Assembly (NCBI RefSeq): GCF_002994745.2
Contig: NC_037094.1
Location: 42,917,139-42,981,138, forward strand
DNA: 64,000 nucleotides
Reading direction: 5' to 3'
Source: Rosa chinensis
Taxonomy: Eukaryota > Streptophyta > Magnoliopsida > Rosales > Rosaceae
Below the pieces are notes generated by a model, which worked only from the letters and a program-made list of their open reading frames with translations, was not told the origin of the DNA and did no database searches. Shown piece by piece: positions 12,701 through 24,783 of this stretch; position 1 is the stretch's first letter, and every line of letters begins with the position of its first letter. The translations under genes were made by a program, and so were the position numbers.

Positions 12701-14920
12701 TACATCACCAAGTGATAAATCATATTATTTCAACTAACACCATAATATTAAACTCATTTCCTTCTTGGACAACAAAAGAAAGCATACACTCGAAACTCTT
12801 TTTTAAAAACATGTACTCTTGAGTGCCATAACACAAAGTTATCCCCTAAGCAGTACAACTACAGACAGACTAAAGCTCTAACTAAATAGTAACCAATCAC
12901 CCTGTCAAAGGCTTCGTATCTCGATAGTCCTGCACTGAGGTTATCCCTGAAACCTCCGGACCTCAGGCCTTTCAACCCTCAGAACAAAACATTTAAAATG
13001 GTCCCACTCGACCCAAAAATGTTACACCAATCTCCATAAAAGATTCTCTTGGTACAAAGACCAAAACAGTTAAAGAGGTCCCACTCAACCCAAAATGTTA
13101 CATCACAACTCCAAGTACCTTTCAAAACAATATAAATCAACATTCTCAAAATATATTGTTTTCCCCCGAAATCAGGTCACACAAACCAATTGTGGACACC
13201 ATAGCAAAATTGTACTCTTTACAATCTAAAACCAAAACAAAACTCAAATACTCTTTCCACACAATAAAATCAACAATTTACATTTCCGATAAGAGTAAAT
13301 GCTCCAATATAATATTCCGAATAAAATCATAATTATTATGCATATCACAATGCCACACCATCAACGTGAAATATATATATATACACACACGTAGTCATCC
13401 ACTCAGGAACGCCACTAATACCAACTATAGTTCACAATCGCAAAACTCAAGAAAAATCATTTTTATAGTTAAAATCTCATTTTACATACCTGTGACCTGC
13501 AGTCCTATGAACAGTAGTGGATCGAGTTCAAATCATTTAAAACAAACATTCATTTTCCGAAAACGATTCACAATTTATCAATTAATTCAGCAATTAAGTA
13601 AATTCGTTTGTAAATGAACCACGTGAGATTTACTTACCTCTAAATCCTGCTGCGTCTTCTCTTACAGTAGAGATAAGATATCGAATACGCTCCGTCGATC
13701 ACCTAAGTAATATACGTCACAACTTAGTACCCGAATGAAAAGCAATTAAGTTTTGAACCCCCATTTGAACTAAAACCCTGAAAGTAATGCCAATCGAGGC
13801 GAAACTTCATCCAGGACCACTCAAGTCTCCGGAATACTTATACGATCAATATATCAAAACCACAAGTCGATTGAACGGCCGGATCCTCACGGATCGAAAA
13901 CCAATCGAATCGAAAACGCTAAAACCCTAACATGCTCATAAGATTTCCAAAAATTAAGTGTTGTATATCGAAATGCTCATATCGATGAGTAGATCATAAT
14001 CAGGGACATAAACTTTCCGTGGAATGCCGGAAGCTACAGGAAAATGCCGCCACAGACTGTGACAGAGCCGCCGCCGACCTCCAAATTGGGCGGCGCGACC
14101 TATGCCAAACTCTTCCTCTCAATATGTACATCAACATTTATAACTAGCACAAAGTCTGAATCAAAGCCATTTGACCGGAATTTGCCTTGAAAGATTTGAA
14201 ATCTGATGAACCTTAGAATTCCAATCTTCAAAATTCGATCTCCACAAGTTGAATCGTTGCAAGCTACCTTGGGAGAAAGCTTTTACGTCCTCTGGATTCC
14301 AAAAGTCCCCAAGAATCATCGCCTGAGGTGGTCGGAAATGTGAGTTCCGACGAGCCCCTGATGTTGTGCCGCCACAGATGTTCTTCGCCTTGTTGCACCT
14401 TCCACAGCTCGAATTGAGTGACGATGCTACCACAGATGTGTAGAGGGAGGAGAGACGAAGTGAACGCTACCCGTGGCGTGGCCAACAGTGGCCGGACAAC
14501 GGGGAAATCGATTGACAAAGTTGGCTGCTCGGAAAAGCTCGGGAGAAAGGAGAGAGAAAAAGTTTCCAAAAATGGAAACTTTTGTTTTTTTTTTCTTCTG
14601 TTTTTTTTGGTAATTTTTCCTATTTAACCAAAATGGAAACTTTTCCGATGGTCATAACTTCTTCATACGAACTCCGACTTTTGCGTTTCGCATATGTACG
14701 AATTCTTATCGATGCGCTCTACAACTTTCGTGAAGGAAGTTTTCAGAGAAACTCAACGAATAAAAGTCAACTCTTTGACCGCTCGAAAATAAAACGTTTC
14801 AAGTAATTATTCGTCCGAAACACTTTCGCTCCAGCCTCGAACCACGAAATTATACTAAAGAACACTATATTAATTCCTGGAAATTCCAAGAAATTAATAA
14901 CGAATTTTCGGGGTATTACA
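9775..14920 (-). mobile_element. 5' LTR of a Ty3-gypsy element, split by a solo LTR
   Basis: On the minus strand it starts TGTAATACCCCGAAAATTCG (from 14920) and ends GGGGCGTGACA (at 9775), followed by the primer site. TG..CA termini and the TGTAATACCCCG start are typical of plant gypsy LTRs of the Del/Tekay kind; that lineage call is inference. Without the inserted 2.29 kb and its 5-bp duplication, the LTR is about 2.85 kb. The segment 14560-14790 (on the minus strand, caaagttgtagagcgcatcg and neighbours) recurs inverted at 34261-34360. Much of 12890-14250 recurs in the same orientation at 25640-26830. Short open frames across it are not genes. Confidence 0.85.
10187..12475 (-). mobile_element. 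Solo-LTR-like insertion (2.29 kb) with 5-bp TSD
   Basis: On the minus strand it starts TGATAGGAGCATTTTAATGC and ends GCTTTCGGGCGCATCA. The 5-bp direct repeat TAACC flanks it at 10182-10186 and 12476-12480. No internal region or second LTR is present, which fits recombination between two LTRs. Near the 3' end (minus) it carries 'gaacgatccct', shared with the LTRs at 21936-24712 and 28917-34260. There are no credible genes. The 12240-12410 segment repeats aaactttcc-like phrases. Confidence 0.88.
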
Positions 14921-15425
14921 TAATTGAATTCCACTCCCTTGATGGCATTGATCATTATTGACTAGGATTGACTATTTCGTCCTTTTGTCAGATACTCTAA
15001 TTTCGCACAATTTTCCCTCGTTTCCGCAACTCCTCTTATTTTCTACAAAATAAATAAATAATAAAGTAATTACATATTAATTGACATGAGGATTGACTTA
15101 TTTCTAGTGTTTTAGATTTAATTACACGCATATAAATGAGTATAATCACTTCTTTTTTATTAGTTTATTTGTTTTTCCTTCTTTTTTTATTTTTTACTTT
15201 TTCTCTTTACCTCTTCTTCTTCCAGCTCTAGATCTCCTCCTTCTGTTTATCTCCATTTGAAAATGAAGGAACTTGCTAGTAGAGAAATGAATATTGAAGT
15301 CATCGCTTACTCCCTCACCAAACTCTACCCAATAATTGTCGGAAATTTTCAAGAAGGTGACTGTCACTTCTTGCATCTTTAGGCATCTCAGTAGGCTTCT
15401 CTTTAACTATTAGTACTGTCTGAAG
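14921..15425. other. Flank between gypsy LTR and hAT end; holds half of an inverted repeat
   Basis: There is no gene. Positions about 15195-15262 are the inverse of about 21575-21640 (core 'ctctagatctcctccttctg'), so both may be inner arms of one older MULE into which the hAT element inserted. The outer terminal part seen on the right side at 21700-21846 was not found here. Confidence 0.45.
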
Positions 15426-15561
15426 TAGTGGCGGACGCAAAGTGGGATGAGTAGGGGTCACTGCCCCCAGTCAGCTTTTGACATTTGGCAACTGAGTATC
15501 TTTTTTTTAATTTTTTTTTATAAATATCAGCCATGTTTCAATGTTTAATATATATATATAT

Positions 15562-15806
15562 GAGAAATTTTTTCAAATAGTACCCGAACTTAGGCCGACT
15601 CCTCACTTCAGTACCCGACTATGCAAAACTATCACTTTGGTAACCCAAGTTTGAAGTCCGACTCAAAAAAGGTACACGCCGTTGTTAACGGCGTTAAGTT
15701 TTGTGCTAGGTGGCATATTTAGAGGGATATTTCGGTCAATCGATGTCTTAACCCAGATTTTTTTTTAATATACCAACTTGATTTCTCTCTCCCTCACTAT
15801 TCACCT

Positions 15807-15856
<50 letters not shown>

Positions 15857-17022
15857 GCTCTCTCTCTGTGTGCAACAGGTGAGACAACCTCTCCCCCATA
15901 ATTGCCTCTTGTTTGTGTGATCATATGGAAGGAAGGAGGGAGAGGAAGATTGAATATTGAATTGGTTAATAGGTGTTAGATTAGCTCGAGTCGACATCAA
16001 CCCGTTTTCTTTTCGAAGGGGAATCGATGATTTCTTCACTCTCCGACCAACTCCCGAAGTTGCACCAAAGCCGTTAGCTACCTTGCGGCTGCGCGAAGTG
16101 GAGCCCCGTCCTCCCTTCTTAGAACTAGCTAGCAGCGACGACGATAGGACAAACTTTGAAAGCTTCTCAAGTTTTCCAGCATATTTTCCGACTCCGGCCA
16201 CAGCTGCAAGCGAGACTGGTGGTTGTAGCTTCGTCTTGGTGAGGTGAAGAAGCCTGTGGTACCTTCTTGTCCATCTGTCAACTTGGGAGAGAGAATTAAA
16301 GAGGAGAAGATGTTTGAGTTTTCAGAAAAAAATTTTCCATGTTTTCTGGCAACGTTTGGTGTCAACTCAGGTCTCAAACTTGTTTCCCTTGTCGAGCTCT
16401 ACCTCGTTATGTACTTGAATTTAAGTTTGGGGGAGATTAGCATAAATTGGAATTTTGGAGTTACTGAACCACTGTGGTTCACTGTTCACGATGGTGGTTT
16501 TGGTCTTCCTTGACCAATTTTCAGCCATGACATGAAACAGTGAGCAAAAATTGATGATTTGATGTTTCTGGAATCGTTGAAGTTGTAGAATTGGATATGT
16601 AAAGTTAGGCTGCAGACGTTTTGGGTTTTTTGGTTATTATTGAGCCATTTGGTTTGATGTTTATGTTGGTTTGTTGGTTCGATTAACATGAGTATGAAGT
16701 AACCTCTCATGGAGATAAACCCACCTCTGAAAATGGGTCATCCACAGCTGTGGTTGAGGAGAGGAAGAGGAATCAGTAACTTCTAAGCTCAGAGAGCTCA
16801 AAACCCAGATGAAGGAGACGTGGGGAAGAAGAAGGGATAACGAAATGACCCAAATACCCATCCAAATTTAGCATGCGAATTGTTAGTTAACACCGTAATG
16901 AACGACTTGTACCGTTCTTGGGTCGGGCTTCAAACTTGGGGTACCATAGTGATAGTTTTGTATAGTCGGGTATTGAAGTTAGGAGTCGGCCTTAGTTTGG
17001 GTACTATTTGAAATTTTTTCTC
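15562..17022. mobile_element. Non-autonomous MULE (1.46 kb) with 9-bp TSD
   Basis: TIRs of about 180 bp begin GAGAAA and share 'aatagtacccraacttagg', 'gactcctmacttcartacc' and 'caaaactatcactwtgg' blocks. The flanking 9-bp direct repeat is TATATATAT at 15553-15561 and 17023-17031; because it is low-complexity its TSD status is weaker than for the other MULEs. The interior has a pure CT microsatellite and a GC-richer stretch (15960-16250) open on both strands, with no recognised protein. The GAGAAA ends resemble those of 7437-8903, but the inner TIR sequences differ, so the two are at most distant relatives. Confidence 0.88.
15816..15852. repeat. (CT)n microsatellite
   Basis: An uninterrupted CT dinucleotide run of about 37 bases inside the MULE, just inside its left TIR. 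Confidence 0.95.
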
Positions 17023-17399
17023 TATATATATATATATTGATATATAATATATAATTGATAATTGATACGTATGGTACCGTTTCACCAATTCTCTATCATT
17101 CATATATAATTGTATATATGTAAAGGTTGATTCCAATTCCCAGACGGCCCCAGACCTTTTCCTATTCTTTTTGTTCTACTGAGAATCCCCAAACAACCAA
17201 ACTCAGTACTTCAAGTCTTCGATCGAGTCTGACTTCGACTCTTTGAGTCTTCAATCTCTGCTCTTCTGTAATTCAGCCTTGGATTGACGAATCTTGCAGG
17301 TTAGTTGTTCATCTTCTAGTTTACTTCCCAAATCGATGAATTTGTTGATTAGATTAAATTACTCTTTTTTATTAAAATTGCAGTTTTGAAAGATCAAAG

Positions 17400-19871
17400 A
17401 TGGAGAGATTCTTTAAACGAACATCAAACGAGTTATCATCACCCCTTATCGAGAGTGAAAGATCAAAACAGAGTCATGTAGAAATTGATTTGGCTAATCT
17501 TGCTTCTAATCCTGGAGAAAGAACTAAAATCATCCCAATCGTATGGATCAAATTAGAAGAGAGTATCTGCTAAGAGGTCCTTGTTAGCCTAGAAATCATC
17601 AATTTGTCCAAATACAGTGCAGAGAAGGGAAACGAAGGTTTGTCTCTAATTGGTTTAATGACTTCCCTAATTGGTTAGAATATAGCATGGCCAAAGATGC
17701 TGCATTTTGTTTGTGTTACTATCTGTTCAAATCAAATGTTGGTGAGCAAGGAGGAGGTGATTGTTTTACTGGTATTGGTTTTCGAAATTGGAAGAAAAAA
17801 GAAAGATTGCATGATCATGTAGGGAAGCAGAATAGTGGCCATAATCAAGCATTGCAAAAATATGAAGCATTGATGAATGAAAAGTAGCATATTCGAAACA
17901 TTATTGATCACAATGTACATCTATCCCAAATAGATTACCGAGTTCTACTAGGAGCATCAGTTGATTGCATTCAGTTTCTTCTAAGAAAAGGCCTTGCCTT
18001 TCGTGGTCATGACGAGTCAGAGAACTCAAGCAATCAAGGTAACTTTCTTTAGACAAAGTGGTGTTAGCTCAGTGGTTAGAGCACCCACTACCTATGTACG
18101 AAGTCATGGGTTCGAGTCACCATGAGGGCATGAGTGAAATCCTTTGATCCTCTTTTAAAAATAAGAAAAAGAAAAAAAAAAGGTAACTTTCTTTAGCTTT
18201 TGCGATTTCTTGTTGTTCACAGTGATGAAGTGAGAAGAATGCTCCTGAAAATCTTAAATTGACATCACTTAGGATTCAAAAGGACATTGTTAATGCTGCT
18301 GCTGTTGAAACTACAAATATTATTATTAGAAATATGAGCGATGCCTTTTTTTCTATTCTAGTTGATGAATCCAGGGATGTATCCGTAAAGGAGCAAATGG
18401 TTGTTATCTTTCGTTATGTGGATAAAAATAGGTGTGTGATTGAATCCTTTATAGGCATTGAACATGTAGCGGATACTACTGCTATCTCACTTAAGAAAGC
18501 TATATATGCACTATTCTCTAAACATGGATTAAGCTTCTCTAGGCTATGTGGTCAAGGTTGCTGGCACGAGTAATATGAGTGGAGAACTTAATGGTATGAA
18601 GACACTTATTTTGAAGAACTCGAGTGCTTTTTATATTCATTATTTCGCGCATCAGCTTCAATTAGCTCTGGTCAGTGTAGCCAAGAAACATGAAATGGTA
18701 TGTGCTTTTTTCACATCAGTTGGTAGTGTTGTAAACATTGTTGGGGCATCTTCTAAATGTTGGGACATTCTTAGAGAAAAGAAAGCTCTTAAAGTCATTG
18801 AGTCACTTAAAATTAGAGAACCTACAAATGGACATGGACTCAATCAAGAAACTGAAATTAAGCGTTCATGTGATACGCGTTAGAGCTCACAATATGGTGC
18901 TCTTCTAAACTTTACTGTCATGTTTTCTTGCATAATTGATTTGTTGGTTGAAATAGCATTTGATAAAGCGAGTTCTGATCAGAAGCATGAAGCTTTTATT
19001 TCTTTAAAGTTGCTACAATCATTTGATTTCATATTCAGTTTGCATTTGATTTTAATTATACTTGGAATCACTCATGAGTTATCACAAGCCCTACAAAAAG
19101 ATGATTGATCAGGACATAGTGAATGCTATGGTTTTAGTGAAAGTGTGTAAGAGAAAATTGCAGCCTTTAAGGGAGAGTGGATGGCTTTCTTTGCTTGAGC
19201 ATGTTGTTATATTTTGTGGAAAAGATAATATTAGTGTTCCAAACATGGATGATCAATATGTATGTCCAGGAAAATCGTGACGTAGAGCTCCTGAAATGAC
19301 AAATATGCATTACTATTGGTTTGACTTCTTTTGTGCAGTGATTGATTTCCAACTTCAGGAGCTAGATAACTGTTTTAGTGAGGCTACTACTGAACTTCTC
19401 CTTTGTTTGGCATCTCTAAGTCCTAATTATTCATTTGCAGCCTATAACAAGCAAAGTTTGATGCGTCTTGCTGAGTTTTATCCTCATGATTTTTCTACAT
19501 TAGAGTTGTTGTTGCTAGAATGTCAGTTGGAGACTTATATTGATGATATGCGATCTAACAACAAGTTCCAAGAATTGCAAGGGATTGCTGATCTTGTAAA
19601 GAAATCAGTTGAGACAAGAAAACATAAGACATATCCTTATGTTTATTTGCTGATCACTTTGGCTCTAGTACTTCCCGTTACAACGGCCTCTATTGAAAGA
19701 GCTTTCTCTACCATGAATATTATAAAGAATTGAATTCGCAAGCAAATGGGAGACCAATGGATGAATGACAACTTAGTTGTATTTCTTGATAAGGATATAT
19801 TCAATTTCATTGACAATGAGTCTATTATTCAACATTTTCAAAGCATGGCACCTCGTAGAGGACAATTATAG
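17400..19871 (+). pseudogene. hAT-type transposase pseudogene (DUF4371, ZMYM1-like)
   Basis: The ATG at 17400 opens MERFFKRTSNELSSPLIESE and an IDLANLASNPGERTKI block typical of plant ZMYM1-like hAT proteins. It follows a plausible 5' UTR intron (gcag|gttagt near 17300 to ttgcag near 17383). Further blocks are a TTF-type/DUF4371 region (WLEYSMAKDAAFCLCYYLF, RLHDHVGKQNSGHNQAL, and IQKDIVNAAAVETTNIIIRN), a catalytic-region remnant (VDESRDVSVKEQM, HYFAHQLQLALVSVAKKH), and the hAT C-terminal dimerisation domain (LVLPVTTASIERAFSTMNII). The reading frame changes several times (near 17570, 18050, 18545, 18880, 19100, 19290 and 19733), so no full protein can be made. A SINE sits in it at 18053. Such proteins can be either transposases or domesticated genes; the many breaks argue for a dead transposase. 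Confidence 0.87.
18053..18181 (+). mobile_element. tRNA-derived SINE with perfect 15-bp TSD
   Basis: The head contains RNA polymerase III promoter motifs: a box A-like TTAGCTCAGTGGTTAGAG and a box B-like GGTTCGAGTC. A short body and an A-rich tail follow. The 15-bp direct repeat GGTAACTTTCTTTAG flanks it at 18038-18052 and 18182-18196. The insertion interrupts the hAT coding remnant; removing it and one repeat restores colinearity with upstream DUF4371 sequence. The perfect TSD points to a fairly recent insertion. It is not a functional tRNA gene, as no full cloverleaf is present. Confidence 0.93.
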
Positions 19872-20000
19872 ATGTGGAAGTACTCTGCTTTTCTAGGTAT
19901 GTGCTCTTTATTGCTTCTTGCAAGTTCTCTTTTTTGTTAAACCTTTTGTGCTACTAAACATTGTTTTTTCCAAGTTGAAGGGCTGAGCATGATAGTCTGT

Positions 20001-20180
20001 AATGAATGAGTCACATGAAATTTGCTAGTAAACTCTGTTTCTTTGATTGCATTCATCTACTTCCCATTTGGTGCAAATCTATTAATGAATGAGTCACTTA
20101 AAATTTTCTATCAAACTCTGTTTCTTTGATTGCATTCCTCTGCTTCCCATTTGGTGCAAATATGTTAATAAATGAGTCAC
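20001..20180. repeat. 83-bp tandem repeat, about 2.2 copies
   Basis: Units begin AATGAATGAG at 20001 and 20084 and AATAAATGAG at 20167, each followed by tcac. Copies share 'ctgtttctttgattgcattc' and 'cttcccatttggtgcaaat'. It lies just after the hAT coding remnant and may be part of that element's 3' region. Confidence 0.85.
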
Positions 20181-20189
20181 TTGAAACTT

Positions 20190-20760
20190 GCTTCCATAGA
20201 TATATTGAGATTCGGTCAATACGTGAAGTCGAAAACACAAATAAACACAGCTCACCAAGAGAAACAACCACAGAGATACGAGCACAAGAACACAGATTTA
20301 AGGTGGTTCAGCAAAACTTTTGCCTACATCCACCGGGCAGAAAAACGATCTTCCACTATATTTATAATGGGTACAACCAGAAAGAATAAGAAAACAAGGA
20401 CTCTCTCTTCTCTTCCTATCTCTCCCTTCTTTGCCCTCTCTCACTCTCTAACTCCGAGAATGGAATACACTTTGCTCTCTGTCTCTGTGATGAAAAACCT
20501 AGAGCAGAACCCCTCCTTATATAGCCATAAGGATATCAATTTTCTTCACCAATTAGGAAACCTATTCCTATTGGTGGTAGGCAATTATGCCTTTTCCTTC
20601 TCTGTAATCAACAAGGATTACAGGTAATCCTACATCAATAAGGATTTTCCTTCCTCATTGGAACTCCATTCATCAGTAGGAATCCAAAACCTCTTAGGAA
20701 AGACTCATGGGCTAGAAACCTAACAAGATATATATTCCTGCGTCCACCACCGATCTGAAG
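20190..20760 (-). mobile_element. LTR-like retrotransposon fragment
   Basis: It contains 'aaggtggttcagcaaaactt' and 'tgcctacatccaccgggcag', a phrase known from plant LTR and TRIM elements (cgtggttcggcaa..cctacgtccac). A stretch of CT-rich and 'cttatatagccata' sequence follows. No TSD, partner LTR or coding region was found, and borders are approximate. Confidence 0.45.
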
Positions 20761-21570
20761 CATCTGATGTTTGACTTTGGGAATCAGAAATACATGCTAC
20801 CATTAGTTTCCATTCTCCCCAGACCGAACAATCATCCCCTTCCAAACCACTGCTTAAAAATAATAACAACGATGGAGAACTAATCTCCATGTAAGAAACA
20901 TCATCAGCTTTACAAGAGACAAACCTTAACGTTTCCCCAATTAATCTTACTAATGAAAAGAAAGAAAAACAAAGCTAAGAGAAAGAAAAGAAAGCAACCC
21001 CTGAAATTAAAATAACTTTTCCCCAATTAATTAATCACAAACATTTGCTAACACAACAAACCATCCAAAATTCAGACTTGCTACATGAATTCTTTGAGTT
21101 TGGATACATGCAGGCACCGATGCAACACATCAAACCCCTCAAATGTGTTCTCCAACTATGCTTCGATCAGTTTTGGTTAAAGAAAAGAAAATTTCCCTGC
21201 TTTAGAATCACACCATTAACTAGGTTTGCATAGGGGTCCTAATCACAGCAAATTCAATCCTTTGTTGATCATGGCACTAATTGATTACTGAAGCTTATTA
21301 CTATTTTATGATCGTCGAAAACGGAGGGCGTGGCGGTGATGGTGATGCTTGCTACGCAACTGAACCATCAGAATCAAAATCAAGACTGGAGATTCTGATT
21401 TGGAGTTGGAGGAGCCGATTGGAGCGTCGGAGCTTCCATAAATCACCACAATGACGACGATCGAAGCAATGCACAACCATCAGACAATGGAGGAGGTTTG
21501 TAAACAAAGACTCTCCATATCTGATATCAAGCTCGGAAGCTCTAGTCTTGTCTCTGTAGAGAAGAAGCTT
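20761..21570. other. No gene; possible internal sequence of an old MULE
   Basis: AT-rich sequence with no supportable coding region. It precedes a MULE-type terminus at 21575-21846. The short frame at 21451-21660 is basic and low-complexity and overlaps the inverted repeat arm, so it is not called as a gene. Confidence 0.35.
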
Positions 21571-21574
21571 GATT

Positions 21575-21846
21575 TTGAGATGGAGATAAACAGAAGGAGG
21601 AGATCTAGAGCTAGAAGAAGAAGAGGTAAAGAGAAAAAAGGAAAAAAAAAAAAAAAGTAAATGAGGGTATAATAGATAATTTGGTGTGAAAGGGATGCCA
21701 TGTCAGCAATTTTACAGAGAATTTAGATGGAGCTTGATGGCAAGGATCTATTGTGTGAAATTAGAGAGTTTGAAGACTATTTTGTTGAAATTAAAAAGTA
21801 AGGAATTGAAACGTCAAAACCCTATAAGTATAGGGAGTTAACCGTA
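21575..21846 (-). repeat. Orphan right terminus of a MULE related to the 690-7287 element
   Basis: The reverse complement from about 21846 reads ctccctatacttatagggtt, matching the TIR of the 6.6-kb MULE. It continues with the same layout (aattyc..caaa..tctct..gccatcaa..). The inner part is the inverse of 15195-15262. The outer left partner was not found, so the element is incomplete or split by later insertions. Confidence 0.6.
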
Positions 21847-21935
21847 TTTAGTCCTATATAATTATTATGAGTGCATGTGTTATATTGTTGTTGGAAACAC
21901 TATGAGAGAGGGGATGGACTAGCGAACTCAATTAG

Positions 21936-24712
21936 TGATACACTCAAAGCAAGCACTCGATTTAACCCTCTTGTGTGGTTGTAGTATCATTCGGAATTAG
22001 GGATCGTTGATGCCAAGGATTGGGAGGGACACTTTGTTTTCCACGTCGGTACCTACAAAATAAAACACTAAAAATGTTAGAAACAAACATCAAAATAAAT
22101 TAACTAAGAATTGACGAAAAACAAAGGTTAGGAAACAAACGAAAATTGTTTTGGGTTTTTAACTATTGAAAACAGAAAGAACAAATTAAAACACTTTAGA
22201 ATCTTTTTATGAGTTGTGATAAATGAGATGAACAAGTTAGATGCGCTACTAATTCACCACTGTTTACATACATACTTAGAAAAAGAATTTAGAAATATTT
22301 AGTTGATATGTGATTGACAACAAACAAGAACAACCATAAAATGCATTCCTTGTTACTTTCCTTAAATTATTTAACGTGGTGAAACACACTCTTTCGTTAA
22401 AAGCATTCCTAAGCATGCAAACTGGATTTGAAACGCATTTCTAATAAGTCAAGCAAGAATCATTAAGCACAAAGAAAGTTTATTCATTGATTAAAGTTCT
22501 CTTAGTATGAAACGCACTTACCTAAGAAAATCATTAAGTAAATTTCGATTTCACCTTTGTCCAAAGTGGTTACTACTTACTGGGAAAAAGAAACAAAACA
22601 ATGAGGTGAATTATCTCTTAACCCTAGCTTCAATTACATGCAACTTAATCTAAGTGTGCACTCAAAGAAAATCAACATGCAAAAATTTTCTATAAACCAA
22701 ATCAAAACATACCAATCACAAAATCAATCAAATAATTTCTAAGTAAAAATAATCATAAGTATGCTCATAAATGGGACTTCATAATGACGCCCCTGACTAA
22801 TAGAAAGTGAGTTACTCATAGTTTTGAAAAAAAAAAAAATTAAAATATGGACTAATTTCAGTTTACCCCCCTGAGGTTTGGGTCCAACATCATGTTAGTC
22901 CCTGTGGTTTCAAGTTAATCAGTAACACGCCTAAACTTTCTAATTTCATCAGCCGTGTCCAATTTCACTTATTCCGTCTAAATTAGACGTTAACTCTGAA
23001 AATATGGCCCACTTTAAGAGCTAAAATAGTCATTTAACCCTTACAAAAAATCCCACGACCAAATGGTCAACTCTCTTTCTGCTCTTCTTCTTCTTCTTCT
23101 TCTTCCACTTTAAGAGTTTTGACATGTCTAACAATCATGCTTTTAATTATAGCACTGAATCTGTTCTTTATATGACAGGCCTTGATTATATCTCCACCGC
23201 CAAGCTTTCTCACAACTGAACACATGAACTTGCTCCCCATTGACTTGATTTTGAAGGATACTTGACTACAACAATAATTTGGTGTTCGTGTCCTCCGAGG
23301 TAAGACAAAGAAAATGGCTTCCTTTCATTCTTCCTATTGTTTCTTGAGCTTGTAATTCAACAGAACTCGACAACAAGACTACCATTTTTTTGAAGAAGAA
23401 CCATATAGCTTCAAGCTCTGTAACTTGTATTGTTGTTTGTTTTTTTAACAAAGCTTTCATTTCTCAGAGGAATTCGGTTTCTGGGCTAATTCATTGTGAG
23501 ATTTTTGGATTTCTGTAAAGTACAGAGTTTCAGAGAGAACGAGGGGTTGAAGAAGAAGAAAGGGAGCAGAGAGAGACTTGATCGACCATTTGGTTGTGGG
23601 TTTTTTTTTTAATTTTAATTTTTTTTGTTTTTAAAAGGTGAAATGACCATTTTGACCCTAAAAATGGACCCCATCATGAAAGTTAATGTTCAATTTGGAC
23701 GGAGTGAGTGAAATTGGACACGGTTGATGAAATTAGAAAGCTTAGGGGTGTTACTGATTAAATTGAAACTATAGGGACTAACATGATGTTGAACCCATAC
23801 CTCAGGGGGGTAAACTGAAATTAGTTCTTAAAATATAGTATAAAAAAAATAAGGAAGAAGAAAAAGAAGATGGGGGCGGATGAACAAGAAAGAGAGATAG
23901 AAGAGAAGGTGAAGTGTGTAGTGTGTTTCAAATGTGAATTCCTTCTCTAATTATAGATATTTGTCCCACAAATTCTTCTCTCAATCAACTTGAGTATCCA
24001 ATCCTTTTTTCCTGAAGAAATCCTAGTCTATATTAGCTTTAAATAAGTCTTTTATGTCTAGAACATGTTTCCAGGTTTTTCTTGAGCTCTCCATGTGCAT
24101 TATATATGGTTTCCAATCCAAGTTGTAAAAGAAGTCAAATCAGATTTTTCTTTTCAAATGTGCTCCACCAAATTCTCCTAAATTTTAGGAAGAAAGTTAT
24201 GATTTTCCGCCACCTTTGTCTGTCAACTTTGCTGGGCTGCTATTCATAGCTCACAAGGAACTAGAAAATGGATAATATATGGATCAAAAGCCCTGAAATT
24301 CTACTTTCAAATGGAGTTTGCAGATCTAAATTTGAAGTTCTACAGCTCCTGCAGTATCTAAATGAGTACCAGAAAGTTGAAGTAGAAAACCAATTCCTAT
24401 AAATTTTAGGAAGTCTTGCACCACACATGTTTGGCATATGATCTTTAAGTTGCACATGCTTTGCACACTTTCATTTAAATGTCACATGCCATCATTAAAT
24501 ATGCACATGACACTTAGCTAAAGTTTAGACTTTTTAATTCTCACATGCAAGACATGTGACAACTTCTTCTCCTTCATGTTTTGGTGTCACATGTGCGTAG
24601 CACATGTAGATTTTGTCCTTGTCATCTCCTCATGCCATATTTATACTTCTCACATGCTTATCATCTGTCATTTAACGCCTTTATTTAATCATTTTCTCCA
24701 AAACACCTATAA
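21936..24712 (-). mobile_element. LTR-like sequence related to the 2.29-kb solo LTR, split by a MULE
   Basis: The + strand start TGATACACTCAAAGCAAGCA aligns with TGATGCGCCCGAAAGCGAGC at 10187. Both are followed by 'atttaaccct' and by 'agggatcgtt'. The far end near 24712 (aacgcctttatttaa..ctccaaaacaccta) is only loosely similar to the other element's end, so that border is approximate and no TSD was found. It contains a 979-bp MULE. No coding region. Confidence 0.55.
22849..23827. mobile_element. Non-autonomous MULE (979 bp) with 9-bp TSD
   Basis: TIRs of about 190 bp begin GGACTAATTTCAGTTTACCC (left) and GAACTAATTTCAGTTTACCC (right, reverse complement). The perfect 9-bp direct repeat TTAAAATAT lies at 22840-22848 and 23828-23836. 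The TIRs are the same family as those of 60746-61970. The short interior has a (CTT)n run near 23085 and no gene; the minus-strand frame at 23266-23460 is short and unrecognised. Confidence 0.92.
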
Positions 24713-24783
24713 AAAAAAAACTAAGTTAAAAACTATATAATAAAGGTAAAAACATAACAAAGTATGAGAAATAAAGTTTATAC

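Larger units (their letters stand above)
15426..19871 (+). mobile_element. Decayed hAT element (ZMYM1/DUF4371 type), right end not found
   Basis: The left end TAGTGGCGGACGCAAAG resembles the common plant hAT terminus CAGTGGCGGA. A transposase-like pseudogene follows in the + direction. A MULE (15562-17022) lies between terminus and gene, and a SINE lies in the gene. A matching inverted terminus downstream of 19871 was not seen, so the right border given is only the end of the coding remnant. Confidence 0.6.

Noticed and set aside
18055..18130. tRNA gene-like sequence
   Set aside because: Box A and box B are present but the full cloverleaf is not. The A-rich tail and 15-bp flanking duplication show it is a SINE head.
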